Shown in pieces: positions 47,767-57,493 of a stretch of DNA of 64,000 nucleotides. This DNA comes from Pantoea sp. BAV 3049 (GTDB lineage Bacteria > Pseudomonadota > Gammaproteobacteria > Enterobacterales > Enterobacteriaceae). The stretch is taken from positions 3,627,596 to 3,691,595 of the forward strand of contig NZ_WHOY01000031.1 in assembly GCF_009765445.1 (NCBI RefSeq), written 5' to 3'. A program made the position numbers and the translations under genes. Every line of letters starts with the position of its first letter. Position 1 is the first letter of the stretch. The notes under the pieces are model-generated. The model was not told the DNA's origin. It ran no database searches and saw only the letters and a list, made by a program, of their open reading frames with translations.

Positions 47767-48951
47767 ATGAACAAAAACAGAGGGATAACGCCTCTGGCGG
47801 CCGTTCTGATGCTTTCAGGCAGCTTAGTGCTGACAGGATGTGATAATAAAGAAGCGCAGCAAGGCGGACAGCAGCAGGCACCTGAAGTAGGTGTTGTTAC
47901 GCTGAAAAGCGCTCCGCTTACCGTCACTACCGACCTCCCGGGTCGTACTTCCTCGTTCCGTGTTGCAGAAGTTCGCCCTCAGGTTTCGGGCATTATTTTA
48001 AAACGCAATTTCGTGGAAGGCAGCGATATCAAGGCTGGAGAATCTCTTTATCAGATTGACCCGGCTACTTATCAGGCGGCTTATGACAGCGCCAAAGGCG
48101 ATTTAGTGCAGGCACAGGCCAATGCTCAGATCGCGGCCCTGACCGTGAAACGCTACAAACCTCTGCTGGGCACCAAATATATCAGCCAGCAGGATTATGA
48201 TACTGCCGTTGCCACAGCGAGCCAGACCGCCGCTGCGGTACAGGTTGCAAAAGCCAACGTTGAAACTGCCCGTATCAACCTGGCCTATACCAAAGTGACT
48301 TCACCAATCAGTGGCCGCATTGGCAAATCTTCCGTGACGGAAGGTGCGCTGGTGCAGAGCGCACAGACCACTGCGCTGGCAACAGTACAGCAGCTTGACC
48401 CACTTTATGTCGACGTCACGCAGTCAAGTGAAGACTTTATGCGCCTGCGCTCAGAGCTGAACTCCGGCAAGTTACAACAAAACAACGGAAAAGCTCAGGT
48501 CAAACTGTTACTGCAGGATGGTAGCGAATACGCCCAGGCCGGAACATTGGAATTCTCTGATGTGACCGTGGATGAGACCACTGGCTCAATCACTCTGCGT
48601 GCGGTATTCCCTAACCCTGACCACTCTCTTCTGCCAGGCATGTTCGTGCGTGCCCGTCTGGATGAGGGAATCAACCCAAGCGCGCTGTTAGTGCCTCAGC
48701 AGGCGGTTACCCGCACGCCGACCGGCCAGGCAACCGCGATGGTGGTGGGTGCAGATAATAAAGTTGAAGTGCGCAATCTGACGACGGATCAGGCTATCGG
48801 CGATAAGTGGCTGGTGACCGGCGGTCTGAAAGAAGGCGACAAAGTGATCACCGTTGGTGTTCAGCGTGCCAAACCGGGTGCTCAGGTTACCCCGCAGGAA
48901 GTGAGTACAGACAGTGCCGGGCAGGCAAAGTCTGAACAACCGCAGTCTTAA
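47767..48951 (+). CDS. acrA: multidrug efflux periplasmic adaptor AcrA
   Basis: The membrane-fusion lipoprotein that links AcrB to TolC. 394 residues. Signal peptide with lipobox VLTG-Cys25. Barrel-sandwich (lipoyl) region with QVSGIILKRNFVEG, an alpha-hairpin about 100-170, and a beta-barrel with VTSPISGRIG. Length and pattern as in E. coli (397). It precedes acrB by 17 bases. Confidence 0.97.
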   Translation: MNKNRGITPLAAVLMLSGSLVLTGCDNKEAQQGGQQQAPEVGVVTLKSAPLTVTTDLPGRTSSFRVAEVRPQVSGIILKRNFVEGSDIKAGESLYQIDPATYQAAYDSAKGDLVQAQANAQIAALTVKRYKPLLGTKYISQQDYDTAVATASQTAAAVQVAKANVETARINLAYTKVTSPISGRIGKSSVTEGALVQSAQTTALATVQQLDPLYVDVTQSSEDFMRLRSELNSGKLQQNNGKAQVKLLLQDGSEYAQAGTLEFSDVTVDETTGSITLRAVFPNPDHSLLPGMFVRARLDEGINPSALLVPQQAVTRTPTGQATAMVVGADNKVEVRNLTTDQAIGDKWLVTGGLKEGDKVITVGVQRAKPGAQVTPQEVSTDSAGQAKSEQPQS

Positions 48952-48968
48952 ACAGGAGCCGCTGATAC

Positions 48969-51900
48969 ATGGCTAAGTTCTTTATCGATCGCCCCATCTT
49001 TGCATGGGTAATCGCCATCATTATTATGCTGGCGGGCGTGCTGTCGATTCTAAAACTGCCGATCGAGCAATATCCCAATGTTGCGCCGCCGGCAGTGCAG
49101 ATCCGCGCCGTTTACCCGGGAGCTGATGCGAAAACGCTGCAGGACTCAGTAACGCAGGTTATTGAGCAAAACATGAACGGTATCGATGGCCTGATGTATA
49201 TGTCATCGAACAGCGACTCATCCGGGACTTTACAGCTGACCCTGACCTTCCAGTCAGGCACTGACCCGGATATCGCCCAGGTTCAGGTGCAGAACAAACT
49301 GCAGCTGGCAACGCCGTTACTGCCACAGGAAGTACAACAGCAGGGGATCCAGGTTCAGAAATCCTCCAGTAGCTTCCTGATGGTGGCCGGTTTCGTCAGT
49401 GATGATGGCAGCATGACGCAGAACGACATTTCGGACTACGTGGCCTCGAATATCAAAGATCCAATCAGCCGAACCCTCGGCGTGGGTGATACCCAGATCT
49501 TCGGTGCCCAGTACGCGATGCGCATCTGGATGGACCCGCACAAACTGAATAACTATCAGTTGACGCCGGTCGATGTCATCAGCGCTATTACCTCGCAGAA
49601 CTCACAGGTTGCCGCTGGTCAGTTGGGCGGATCTCCGCCTATGCCGGGCCAACAGCTTAATGCCTCGATCATTGCGCAAACCCGTCTGACCTCGACCGAC
49701 GAATTCGGCAAAATACTGCTGAAGGTTAATGCCGATGGATCGCGCGTGTTACTGAAGGACGTGGCGAAAATCGAGCTCGGCGGTGAAAACTACGAGATCA
49801 TTGCGCGCTACAACGGCAAACCAGCGTCAGGTATCGGTATCAAACTGGCAACGGGCGCTAACGCACTGGATACAGCAGCAGCGGTAAAAGCGGAACTGGC
49901 CAAACTGGAACCGTTCTTCCCGGCCGGGCTGAAAACCGTTTACCCTTATGACACCACGCCATTCGTTAAAATTTCCATTATGGAAGTGGTGAAAACGCTG
50001 ATCGAAGCGATCGTACTGGTCTTCATCGTGATGTACCTGTTCCTGCAAAACTTCCGCGCCACGTTGATCCCAACGATTGCGGTGCCGGTCGTGTTGCTGG
50101 GGACCTTTGCGATAATCAGTGCCTTCGGCTACTCGATAAACACCCTGACGATGTTCGGGATGGTGCTGGCTATAGGGCTGCTGGTGGATGATGCCATCGT
50201 GGTGGTGGAGAACGTCGAGCGTGTGATGTCCGAAGAGGGCCTGCCGCCGAAAGAAGCCACCAAGAAATCAATGGAACAGATCCAGGGCGCGCTGGTCGGT
50301 ATTGCGCTGGTGCTCTCTGCGGTATTCATCCCGATGGCCTTCTTCGGTGGATCGACCGGGGTTATCTATCGTCAGTTCTCGATTACGATTGTGTCGGCAA
50401 TGGTGCTGTCCGTTATTGTGGCGTTGATCCTGACGCCAGCGCTCTGCGCCACCATGCTTAAACCTGTCAAAAAAGGCGACCACGGCAAGACTACCGGGTT
50501 CTTCGGCTGGTTTAACCGTATGTTCGACAAGAGCACCCATCACTACACCGACAGCGTAGGCCACATTATTCGCAGTACCGGTCGCTATCTGGTGATCTAT
50601 CTGCTGATCGTGGTGGGGATGGCGTATCTGTTCCTGAAGCTGCCGACCTCTTTCCTGCCGGAAGAAGATCAGGGGCTGCTGCTGGCTCAGGCCCAGTTGC
50701 CTGCGGGCGCAACTCAGGAGCGTACCGAGAAGGTGCTGGATCAGGTTACGGATTACTTCCTGACCAAAGAGAAAGATAACGTTCGCTCGGTCTTTACCGT
50801 TAACGGCTTTGGTTTTGCCGGTCGTGGACAGAACACCGGTATCGCCTTCGTCAGCCTTAAACCGTGGGACGAACGTGACGGAGCAGCTAACAAGGTCGAC
50901 GGCATTGCCGGACGAGCCATGAAGGCCTTCGGCGCGATCAAAGATGCGATGGTGATCCCGTTCAACCTGCCCGCGATTATCGAACTGGGTAACGCCACCG
51001 GCTTTGACTTTGAGCTGATTGACCAGGCTAACCTGGGGCATGATGCGCTGACCAACGCCCGTAATCAGCTGCTGGGTTCAGTGGCCAAACATCCTGACAC
51101 GCTGGTGGGTGTGCGTCCGAACGGTCTGGAAGATACGCCACAGTACAAGCTGACTATCGATCAGGAGAAAGCAGAAGCCCTTGGCGTCTCGATCTCTGAC
51201 ATTAATACCACGCTGGGTGCTTCGTGGGGCGGTTCCTACGTCAACGACTTCATCGACCGCGGTCGCGTGAAGAAGGTGTACGTAATGGGCCAGGCGGACT
51301 CCCGTATGCTGCCGGACGATATCAATAAATGGTACGTGCGTGGCTCCGGGGGGCAGATGGTGCCGTTCTCCGCTTTCGCTTCGGCGAAATGGCAGTACGG
51401 TTCACCGCGACTGGAACGTTATAACGGTCTGCCATCAATGGAAATCCTTGGTCAGGCAGCACCGGGCAAAAGCTCCGGTGAAGCAATGGGACTGATGGAA
51501 CAGCTGGCGTCTCAGCTACCAGCGGGAATCGGCTATGACTGGACGGGAATGTCCTATCAGGAACGCCTGTCCGGTAACCAGGCCCCTGCCCTGTACGCCA
51601 TCTCTCTGATTGTGGTGTTCCTGTGTCTGGCGGCACTGTATGAGAGCTGGTCGATACCGTTTGCGGTTATGCTGGTTGTTCCGCTCGGGGTTATTGGTGC
51701 GCTGATCTTTACCACGGTGCGTGGATTGAGTAATGACGTCTACTTCGTGGTGGGCCTGCTGACAACCATTGGGCTGTCGGCGAAGAACGCGATACTGATC
51801 GTGGAATTCGCCAAAGACCTGATGGAAAAAGAAGGCAAAGGCCTGGTGGAATCGACGCTGGAAGCGGTCCGTATGCGTTTGCGTCCGATTCTGATGACCT

Positions 51901-52121
51901 CACTGGCCTTTATCCTCGGCGTACTGCCGCTGACTATCAGTACCGGAGCAGGTTCCGGTGCGCAGAATGCGGTAGGTACCGGGGTAATGGGCGGGATGGT
52001 AACCGCGACTATTCTGGCAATCTTCTTTGTACCTGTGTTCTTTGTGGTGGTTCGCCGCCGCTTCAGCAAGAACAAGGAAGAGCTGGAACACGGTCATCCG
52101 GAAGAGCATCATCAGCACTAA
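48969..52121 (+). CDS. acrB: multidrug efflux RND transporter AcrB
   Basis: A proton-driven drug exporter of the inner membrane, 1050 residues (E. coli 1049). Twelve membrane segments with two large periplasmic loops. Proton-relay Asp407-Asp408 in [17 protein letters not shown], and the start [17 protein letters not shown]. The C-terminal His/Glu tail [14 protein letters not shown] is typical. The terminator lies 22 bases after the stop. Confidence 0.98.
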   Translation: MAKFFIDRPIFAWVIAIIIMLAGVLSILKLPIEQYPNVAPPAVQIRAVYPGADAKTLQDSVTQVIEQNMNGIDGLMYMSSNSDSSGTLQLTLTFQSGTDPDIAQVQVQNKLQLATPLLPQEVQQQGIQVQKSSSSFLMVAGFVSDDGSMTQNDISDYVASNIKDPISRTLGVGDTQIFGAQYAMRIWMDPHKLNNYQLTPVDVISAITSQNSQVAAGQLGGSPPMPGQQLNASIIAQTRLTSTDEFGKILLKVNADGSRVLLKDVAKIELGGENYEIIARYNGKPASGIGIKLATGANALDTAAAVKAELAKLEPFFPAGLKTVYPYDTTPFVKISIMEVVKTLIEAIVLVFIVMYLFLQNFRATLIPTIAVPVVLLGTFAIISAFGYSINTLTMFGMVLAIGLLVDDAIVVVENVERVMSEEGLPPKEATKKSMEQIQGALVGIALVLSAVFIPMAFFGGSTGVIYRQFSITIVSAMVLSVIVALILTPALCATMLKPVKKGDHGKTTGFFGWFNRMFDKSTHHYTDSVGHIIRSTGRYLVIYLLIVVGMAYLFLKLPTSFLPEEDQGLLLAQAQLPAGATQERTEKVLDQVTDYFLTKEKDNVRSVFTVNGFGFAGRGQNTGIAFVSLKPWDERDGAANKVDGIAGRAMKAFGAIKDAMVIPFNLPAIIELGNATGFDFELIDQANLGHDALTNARNQLLGSVAKHPDTLVGVRPNGLEDTPQYKLTIDQEKAEALGVSISDINTTLGASWGGSYVNDFIDRGRVKKVYVMGQADSRMLPDDINKWYVRGSGGQMVPFSAFASAKWQYGSPRLERYNGLPSMEILGQAAPGKSSGEAMGLMEQLASQLPAGIGYDWTGMSYQERLSGNQAPALYAISLIVVFLCLAALYESWSIPFAVMLVVPLGVIGALIFTTVRGLSNDVYFVVGLLTTIGLSAKNAILIVEFAKDLMEKEGKGLVESTLEAVRMRLRPILMTSLAFILGVLPLTISTGAGSGAQNAVGTGVMGGMVTATILAIFFVPVFFVVVRRRFSKNKEELEHGHPEEHHQH

Positions 52122-52142
52122 TCCCTGCTGTTAAACAAACTG

Positions 52143-52172
52143 AAGAGGCCGCTTATGCGGCCTCTTTTTTTT
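52143..52172 (+). terminator. intrinsic terminator of acrAB
   Basis: AAGAGGCCGC/GCGGCCTCTT stem with loop TTAT, followed by a run of T to 52172, 22 bases after the acrB stop. Confidence 0.95.
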
Positions 52173-52273
52173 GGCCGCAGTGATTAAAGACGGGCTTTTA
52201 CCTTCTACGTACTCTGAAAAGTCGTTTATGCCGCAATGCCTGTTGCAATCTGAAAACAGCACGCGCATAATAA

Positions 52274-52295
52274 TTGCTATGTTATAACATACCAA
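52274..52295 (+). promoter_or_regulatory. Zur-box-like palindrome upstream of rpmE2
   Basis: TATGTTATAACATA (52278-52291) with flanking TTG/CAA arms fits the Zur consensus GAAATGTTATANTATAACATTTC in its core. It ends 18 bases before the rpmE2 start. A second box with the same 12-base core precedes the zinc ABC operon. Confidence 0.88.
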
Positions 52296-52312
52296 CAGTT
52301 CAGTGGGGATTT

Positions 52313-52570
52313 ATGAAAAAGGGTATTCATCCTGCTTACCGCACCGTGGCGTTCCACGATACCAGTGCCAACACTTATTTCACCGTTGGCTCCACCATCA
52401 AAACCGAAAGGACAGTGGAGCTCAACGGTCAGGTCCTGCCCTACGTGGCGCTGGACGTCTCTTCTGCTTCCCATCCGTACTACACCGGTAAGCAGAAAGA
52501 GTTTGCCAAAGAAGGCAGTGCACATCGCTTTAATCAGCGTTTTGGCCGTTTTTTCCCACCCGCTAAGTAA
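52313..52570 (+). CDS. rpmE2: alternative 50S ribosomal protein L31 (zinc-free, type B)
   Basis: 85 residues without any cysteine, hence the C-minus L31 that replaces the zinc-binding L31 when zinc is scarce and so releases zinc. E. coli YkgM equivalent. The sequence has [18 protein letters not shown] and [14 protein letters not shown] 52313, ATG context GGGGATTT; the frame upstream crosses the Zur box and is rejected. Confidence 0.95.
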   Translation: MKKGIHPAYRTVAFHDTSANTYFTVGSTIKTERTVELNGQVLPYVALDVSSASHPYYTGKQKEFAKEGSAHRFNQRFGRFFPPAK

Positions 52571-52579
52571 GGAGTCAGC

Positions 52580-52720
52580 ATGCAGGTTCTGAGTTCACTG
52601 GCTTCGGCCAAAAAACGTCATAAAGATTGCAAAGTCGTGCGTCGTAAGGGGCGTATCTACGTGATCTGCAAAACTAACCCCCGGTTTAAAGCCGTACAGG
52701 GAAAAAAGAAAAAACGCTGA
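52580..52720 (+). CDS. rpmJ2: alternative 50S ribosomal protein L36 (zinc-free)
   Basis: 46 residues: [20 protein letters not shown], then [16 protein letters not shown] and the basic tail [10 protein letters not shown]. Two cysteines remain, but the first Cys and the C-terminal His of the zinc-binding L36 are missing. Equals E. coli YkgO. AAGGAG eight bases before ATG; nine bases after rpmE2, so the same Zur-controlled transcript. Confidence 0.95.
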   Translation: MQVLSSLASAKKRHKDCKVVRRKGRIYVICKTNPRFKAVQGKKKKR

Positions 52721-52773
52721 TCGGTAAAAACTGTGCCTGCGCCGGAAACGCAGGCCTGAACTTCAGAGTCAAT

Positions 52774-52795
52774 GCCGCATAATGCGGCTTTTTTT
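52774..52795 (+). terminator. terminator of rpmE2-rpmJ2
   Basis: GCCGCA/TGCGGC with loop TAA then seven T. Upstream, a second stem GCCTGCG/CGCAGGC (52735-52755) adds a tandem hairpin. Confidence 0.9.
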
Positions 52796-52830
52796 CGCCT
52801 GTAAAAAAGGGCCTCCCTGCCCCGTACTGC

Positions 52831-53709
52831 TTACTTCATGCTGGAGAGCATGGCACTAACGTTATGCTTAAACGCTGCCACATAGCTATCCGCCGCGCCG
52901 CCTTTTTTGGTCAGCGCTTCCGGGTAAAGTTCACCACCTGGTTGTGCACCCGTTGCGGAAGCAATCTGTTTTACCAGGCGAGGGTCGGTCTGGTTCTCAA
53001 TAAAGTAGCTACGGATATGTTCTTTTTTCAGCTGAGTGATCAGCCCGGCCACGTCTGAAGCGCTGGCTTCAGATTCCGTTGAAAAGCCGACCGGCGACAT
53101 AAAGCTGACGCCATAGCGCTGGCCGAAGTAGCCGAAAGCATCATGGCTGGTCAGTACCTTACGCTTCGCTACCGGCACGGAGGCAAAGCTGGTTTCGGCC
53201 CATTTATCCAGTTTCTGCAACTGGCTGACGTAAGCCGAACCTCGCTGGCGAAAGTAATCTGCATCCTGGGGATCCGCAGCGATCAGAGCGTTCATCACGT
53301 TGTTCGCATAAACCACGCCGTTTTGCATGCTGTTCCAGGCATGCGGATCGGTGATGGTTTTGCCCTCTTCTTCCATAGAACGGGTGGCGATCCCCTGAGA
53401 GGCAACAATCACTTTGCCTTTATAATCAGACGCTGAAATCAGGCGATCCATCCACCCTTCCAGGCCCAGTCCGCTGACAAACACCATGTCCGCTTTTGAC
53501 AGCGCCTGGCTGTCCTGTGGAGTAGGTTCAAAGCTGTGCGGGTCGCCATCCGGTCCGACCAGATTTTTCACCCTGACGTGATCGCCGCCCACTTCCTTAA
53601 CGATATCGCCCAGCACAGAAAAACTGGCTACCGTTTCCACGGTTTTTGCCATCGCCAGCGGGGTGATAAAAATCGCCGCAACAGCCAGCGCTACAGGTAA
53701 CTTCTTCAT
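52831..53709 (-). CDS. zinc-type ABC transporter substrate-binding protein
   Basis: A 292-residue cluster A-I metal-binding protein with signal peptide (AMA-KT, residue 21). Ligands: His58 (GDPHSFEP), His123 (DPHAWNS), His189 (TSHDAFGYF) and Asp242 (ENQTDPR). His at the third position is the TroA/zinc type; manganese proteins of the group usually have Glu. The His-rich loop of ZnuA is absent. Genes upstream encode permease and ATPase, and a Zur-type box precedes the operon, so zinc import is likely. Confidence 0.86.
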   Translation of the reverse strand: MKKLPVALAVAAIFITPLAMAKTVETVASFSVLGDIVKEVGGDHVRVKNLVGPDGDPHSFEPTPQDSQALSKADMVFVSGLGLEGWMDRLISASDYKGKVIVASQGIATRSMEEEGKTITDPHAWNSMQNGVVYANNVMNALIAADPQDADYFRQRGSAYVSQLQKLDKWAETSFASVPVAKRKVLTSHDAFGYFGQRYGVSFMSPVGFSTESEASASDVAGLITQLKKEHIRSYFIENQTDPRLVKQIASATGAQPGGELYPEALTKKGGAADSYVAAFKHNVSAMLSSMK

Positions 53710-54578
53710 GCTTTCTCCTTACCAACTGAAAAAGGGCGTGCGCGGAAAATTCCGCCACAGGGCCCGACTAAAATAGAGACAAAAAACAGAATGGCGGCGC
53801 TGAGCACCACCGCCGGTCCGGCAGGCAGTGACAGATAAAAAGAGGCAATCAGGCCGCTGAAGCTGGCGATCAGTGCGAGGATCATCGCCGAAGCGATCAT
53901 CCCGGGCAGTTCCTGCCGCCAGAAGCGGGCCGCCGCGGCGGGCAACATCATCAGGCCCACACACATCAGCGTGCCAAGAACCTGGAACCCGGCGACCAGA
54001 TTGGTCACCACCAGGATGAGGAAAATGCCATGCACCAGCGGAGCCACCCAGCGGCTCTGCGCACGTAAAAATGTCGGGTCAAATGCATCAATCACCAGCG
54101 GACGATAGATTGCCGCCAGCACCAGCAGGGAAACAGCCGCAATTCCGCTGACCAGCATAATTGAGGGGCTATCCACCGCCAGCAGCGAGCCGAACAGCAC
54201 ATGCAGCAGATCGACACTCGATCCGCGCAGGGAAACCAGCGTCACCCCTAAGGCCAGCGATCCCAGATAGAAACCGGCAAAGCTGGCATCTTCCCTTAAG
54301 GGGGTGTAGCGGCTTACGGCACCGGAGAGTAACGCGACTGACAACCCGGCAATCACGCCACCGGTCCCCATTGCCACCAGTGATAACCCTGATATCAGGT
54401 AACCAATTGCCGCACCAGGCAGCACCGCATGGGAAAGTGCATCACCCACCAGGCTCATTCTGCGCAGCAATAAAAAGACGCCCAGTGGTGTGGCACTCAG
54501 CGACAGTGCCACACAGGCCACCAGCGCCCGACGCATAAAACCAAACTCCATAAAAGGCTGCACCAGCGCAAGAGTCAT
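53706..54578 (-). CDS. zinc-type ABC transporter permease
   Basis: A 290-residue integral membrane protein with about eight to nine membrane segments, of the ZnuB/TroC ABC-3 family: LLLRRMSLVGDALSHAVLPGAAIGY is the family's first signature block, and VGPCGGIF closes it. Four-base overlaps with the ATPase (upstream) and binding protein (downstream) mark a coupled operon. Confidence 0.88.
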   Translation of the reverse strand: MTLALVQPFMEFGFMRRALVACVALSLSATPLGVFLLLRRMSLVGDALSHAVLPGAAIGYLISGLSLVAMGTGGVIAGLSVALLSGAVSRYTPLREDASFAGFYLGSLALGVTLVSLRGSSVDLLHVLFGSLLAVDSPSIMLVSGIAAVSLLVLAAIYRPLVIDAFDPTFLRAQSRWVAPLVHGIFLILVVTNLVAGFQVLGTLMCVGLMMLPAAAARFWRQELPGMIASAMILALIASFSGLIASFYLSLPAGPAVVLSAAILFFVSILVGPCGGIFRARPFSVGKEKA

Positions 54579-55261
54579 CTTTTCTCCTTAACGTGGCTGA
54601 AGTTGAGTTGGGTAACGGCTGAACCCGGCCCTGACCATTCGGCATGACTGCCCTTCAGGCGAAGCGTCTGCGGGAAATATTTCTCCACCGTCGCCATATC
54701 GTGCAGCACCACTATCAAGGTACAACCGGCCTGATGCCGCTCTTCCAGCAGCGCCAAAAGCAAATCGGTGGTGTGGCTGTCCACGCCGGTAAAGGGTTCA
54801 TCAAGCAGTAATAAGGAAGCATCCTGCACCAACAGACGGGCAAACAGCACGCGCTGCAGCTGACCGCCAGAGAGCGTACCCGGCTGGGCAGTGGCAAAAT
54901 CCTGCATGTTGACCTTTTCCAGCGCGGTGATCACCGTCTGACGCATGCTGCGATTAATGGCGCCAAACCAGCCACAGCGTTTCCAGCAGCCCATCGCCAC
55001 CAGATCAAAGACGCTGATCGGAAAAGTGCGTTCAATTTCAGATTGCTGAGGAAGCCATGCCATACTGGCGCGTGGTTTTGGCAGGCTGACCGAGCCGGAT
55101 ACCGGAGGAAGGAGACCCGCCAGCGTCTTCAGTAAAGTGGATTTTCCGGAACCATTTGCGCCAACCAGTGCAGTCATTGATCCCTGTAAAAACTCGCCAT
55201 CAAGCGCAGGGGTTACCGCTCTGCCCTGATAGCCAACGGTGAGTTTATTGAGTGTGATCAT
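54575..55261 (-). CDS. zinc-type ABC transporter ATPase
   Basis: 228 residues. Walker A GANGSGKST at 34-42, Q-loop AWLPQQSEIERTFPISV, signature LSGGQLQRVLFARLL, Walker B ASLLLLDEPFTGVD, switch VVLHDMATV. ZnuC/TroB type. Its ATG overlaps the stop of the small membrane peptide (TGATG), so it is translated with it. Overlaps the permease by four bases. Confidence 0.9.
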   Translation of the reverse strand: MITLNKLTVGYQGRAVTPALDGEFLQGSMTALVGANGSGKSTLLKTLAGLLPPVSGSVSLPKPRASMAWLPQQSEIERTFPISVFDLVAMGCWKRCGWFGAINRSMRQTVITALEKVNMQDFATAQPGTLSGGQLQRVLFARLLVQDASLLLLDEPFTGVDSHTTDLLLALLEERHQAGCTLIVVLHDMATVEKYFPQTLRLKGSHAEWSGPGSAVTQLNFSHVKEKR

Positions 55262-55386
55262 CAGGAGACGGCCCAGTAAGTAAAAACCAGCAACAACATG
55301 GCCACCGCACCGGCTAAGGTAAGGCGCATTAAAGCAGACTGCGTCAGCAGCGTTCCCTTACGGGTTAGAGAAGAGAGTGAGGACAT
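55261..55386 (-). CDS. 41-residue single-span membrane peptide at head of zinc operon
   Basis: MSSLSSLTRKGTLLTQSALM, then RLTLAGAVAMLLLVFTYWAVS, stop TGA overlapping the ATPase start. A basic N-terminus and a single hydrophobic span (about 22-39) suggest an inner-membrane peptide with the N-terminus inside. It is the first frame after the Zur-like box and is translationally coupled to the importer. I know no family. The ribosome site is weak, so it could also be a leader frame that only couples translation. Confidence 0.6.
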   Translation of the reverse strand: MSSLSSLTRKGTLLTQSALMRLTLAGAVAMLLLVFTYWAVS

Positions 55387-55400
55387 CGCGCAAAACCGAG

Positions 55401-55420
55401 ATAATGTTATAACATAACAA
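55401..55420 (-). promoter_or_regulatory. Zur-box-like palindrome of the zinc import operon
   Basis: A core ATGTTATAACAT (55404-55415) identical to that before rpmE2, 15 bases upstream of the 41-residue peptide. It should let Zur repress the operon in zinc-replete cells. Confidence 0.88.
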
Positions 55421-55676
55421 TATTCTACGATCGCTGATGCCGTAAAGCTTTGGGCAAAGTGTATCTAAGTATGACTAACCTCTCGCCGACGATGAGAGCC
55501 GTTATATAAAATATTTTCAACTTCCTGTTTTTTTCTATCGCAGAAAGAGAATTTGTCTACTAAAATAATTAATAGTCAAATCATCGAGATAGTTAGTATC
55601 GACTTTCAGGAGCTTGATTATTTCTCAGTAGAGACCAATTATCTCTATAAGCATTAATTAACTCTGTGGAGAAAAA

Positions 55677-56030
55677 ATGCGCAAACGTATTCCATTCGCA
55701 TTTAGAGGAAATGAAGGCAATCTGCAGACAATGGCGCAAAATATTCAGCAGATTATTCCCAAAATAGAAGCAGAGCTCACCGGTTCGCTGATATGGTATT
55801 CTCAAAATGCTCAATATGTTCCCGATAGCATAAAAATTATTTCTATAGAATATTCATCTGAATCGCGTTATAAGATGACATACAGCTTTCGCTGGGACGT
55901 TTTCAACGCCTGTCTTGATATTGATGCATGGCAGACAACAACCGAGACGGTCAATTTTGAATGCCAGCCTGATGCGCTGATTTTTGATTTCATCGAGACT
56001 TCCCAGCCCACCGTCGCTGACGAACTGTAA
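55677..56030 (+). CDS. hypothetical protein (117 residues)
   Basis: MRKRIPFAFRGNEGNLQTMA opens it, followed by an acidic, mixed alpha/beta sequence with aromatic strands (SRYKMTYSFRWDVFNACLD). Unrecognised. No signal peptide or membrane span. The site GGAG sits seven bases before the ATG, so it is probably real. It precedes tomB-hha, whose products act on nucleoid structure and stress, but no link is shown. Confidence 0.6.
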   Translation: MRKRIPFAFRGNEGNLQTMAQNIQQIIPKIEAELTGSLIWYSQNAQYVPDSIKIISIEYSSESRYKMTYSFRWDVFNACLDIDAWQTTTETVNFECQPDALIFDFIETSQPTVADEL

Positions 56031-56173
56031 TTTTGAGTAAGAGCATTACAAATACAATTTAAGCAGGTTATATTTAATTATACACAGACACTGGTTTTAT
56101 TATCGCTTCCTGGCATTCCACTCGCTGAAAGCCTGCGCTGACGGCACCAATACTCGCTATGGAGGGGAAAAAG

Positions 56174-56554
56174 ATGGACGAATACTCACCGAAAAGGCAT
56201 GATATTGCCCAGCTGAAATTCTTGTGTGAAAGTTTGTACGATGAAAGCCTCGCGACGTTAGGTGACAGTCACCATGGCTGGGTTAACGATCCTACTTCAG
56301 CAATCAATTTACAACTTAACGATTTGATTGAGCATATTGCAGCTTTTACGATGAATTACAAAATTAAACATATCGAAGATAGTGAACTGATTAGTCAGAT
56401 TGACGAATATCTTGATGATACGTTTATGCTCTTTAGCAATTACGGCATTAATGTTCAGGACTTGCATCGCTGGCAAAAATCAGCGAAACGCTTGTTTAAC
56501 ATTTTCGCAGAGGAATGTGCTCACGTCACCGCACAGGCGAGCCATTCGTTTTAG
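56174..56554 (+). CDS. tomB: Hha toxicity modulator TomB
   Basis: 126 residues, opening [20 protein letters not shown] and with [12 protein letters not shown], as in E. coli TomB (124). It acts as the antitoxin-like partner of Hha, reversing its toxicity. ATG 56174; in-frame starts upstream do not match the homologue. It precedes hha by 29 bases. The last residues diverge from E. coli. Confidence 0.95.
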   Translation: MDEYSPKRHDIAQLKFLCESLYDESLATLGDSHHGWVNDPTSAINLQLNDLIEHIAAFTMNYKIKHIEDSELISQIDEYLDDTFMLFSNYGINVQDLHRWQKSAKRLFNIFAEECAHVTAQASHSF

Positions 56555-56583
56555 CAACCCTTTATATTTTCAACGGTTTAACA

Positions 56584-56802
56584 ATGACAGATAAACTTCT
56601 GACCAAAACTGATTATCTTATGCGTTTAAGAAAGTGTCGTTCGATTGATACACTTGAACGGGTAATCGAGAAAAACAAATACGAATTGTCCGATAATGAA
56701 CTTGCGGTTTTCTATTCTGCTGCTGACCATCGCCTTGCTGAACTGACTATGAATAAGCTCTACGATAAGGTACCGGTAGCTGTCTGGAAATTCGTGCGAT
56801 AA
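56584..56802 (+). CDS. hha: haemolysin expression modulator Hha
   Basis: A 72-residue H-NS partner that strengthens silencing of acquired genes. [20 protein letters not shown] and the body match E. coli Hha throughout ([28 protein letters not shown]). It may matter here because of AT-rich acquired DNA such as the autotransporter promoter (inference). Operon with tomB. Confidence 0.97.
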   Translation: MTDKLLTKTDYLMRLRKCRSIDTLERVIEKNKYELSDNELAVFYSAADHRLAELTMNKLYDKVPVAVWKFVR

Positions 56803-56809
56803 GAGCGGT

Positions 56810-56830
56810 GTGGGATGTGGGATGTGGGAT
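56810..56830. repeat. three tandem GTGGGAT heptamers
   Basis: Three exact copies, immediately after the hha stop and before the 3' end of ffs. A candidate for slippage; no function seen. Confidence 0.95.
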
Positions 56831-56849
56831 GTTCGGACAAAGTCGAATT

Positions 56850-56963
56850 GGGTGGGGGCCCTGCCAGCTACATCCCGGCACACGCGTCACCTGCTGCGGC
56901 TGCTTCCTTCCGGATCTGACCGAGTTCACAAGTTAGCATTGCGGGAGAACCAACCGGGCCCCC
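56850..56963 (-). ncRNA. ffs: 4.5S RNA of the signal recognition particle
   Basis: 114 bases on the minus strand, the same length as E. coli 4.5S RNA. GGGGGCCCGG at the 5' end pairs with the 3' end. The universally conserved tetraloop region is CAGATCCGGAAGGAAGCAGC, and GACGCGTGTGCCGGG is present. It binds Ffh to form SRP, which targets membrane proteins co-translationally. It lies between hha and atl, convergent with hha. Confidence 0.97.
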
Positions 56964-57180
56964 ATTGAAAAGCTCCATGTGATGGAGCGAGGGCATTATC
57001 AATGAACCCCGGAGCAATTGCAAGCCCGCCCCCGATGACCGTTGTTTTCTTGTGCAACTCTGCTATATGATTGTTTTCAAAGCTTTCCTTTTGGCTGGCT
57101 GCCTCGCTGTATAACTTCATGAAATCGCTTCAGATGTTGCCCACTTTCGATTACTGTTATGGTCGAAAGAGGTAAATTCC

Positions 57181-57492
57181 ATGACTGAACAAGATACTTT
57201 CCAGCAACGCATCTGGCAGATTGTCGCCGCCATCCCTTATGGCAAAGTGACCACTTATGGTGAAATCGCCCGTCTCGCCGGTTCGCCGCGCGCCGCGCGC
57301 CAGGTTGGAGGCGTACTGAAGCGCCTGCCCAGAGGCAGCAAGCTGCCGTGGTATAGGGTCATTAACCGGATGGGGGAAATTTCCTTAACGGGAGATAATC
57401 TCGATCGTCAGCGGCAGGCGTTGCTGGCTGAAGGCGTTGAAGTGAGTGCCGAAGGTAGAGTCTCCCTCAGCCGCTACCGCTGGGAAATATAA
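57181..57492 (+). CDS. atl: alkyltransferase-like protein Atl (YbaZ)
   Basis: 103 residues, similar to the C-terminal part of O6-methylguanine methyltransferase. The active-site PCHR is replaced by PWYR (PWYRVIN), so it flags alkylated guanine for nucleotide excision repair instead of removing the alkyl group. Helix-turn-helix IPYGKVTTYGEIARLAGSPRAARQVGG is conserved. Confidence 0.94.
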   Translation: MTEQDTFQQRIWQIVAAIPYGKVTTYGEIARLAGSPRAARQVGGVLKRLPRGSKLPWYRVINRMGEISLTGDNLDRQRQALLAEGVEVSAEGRVSLSRYRWEI

Positions 57493-57493
57493 A

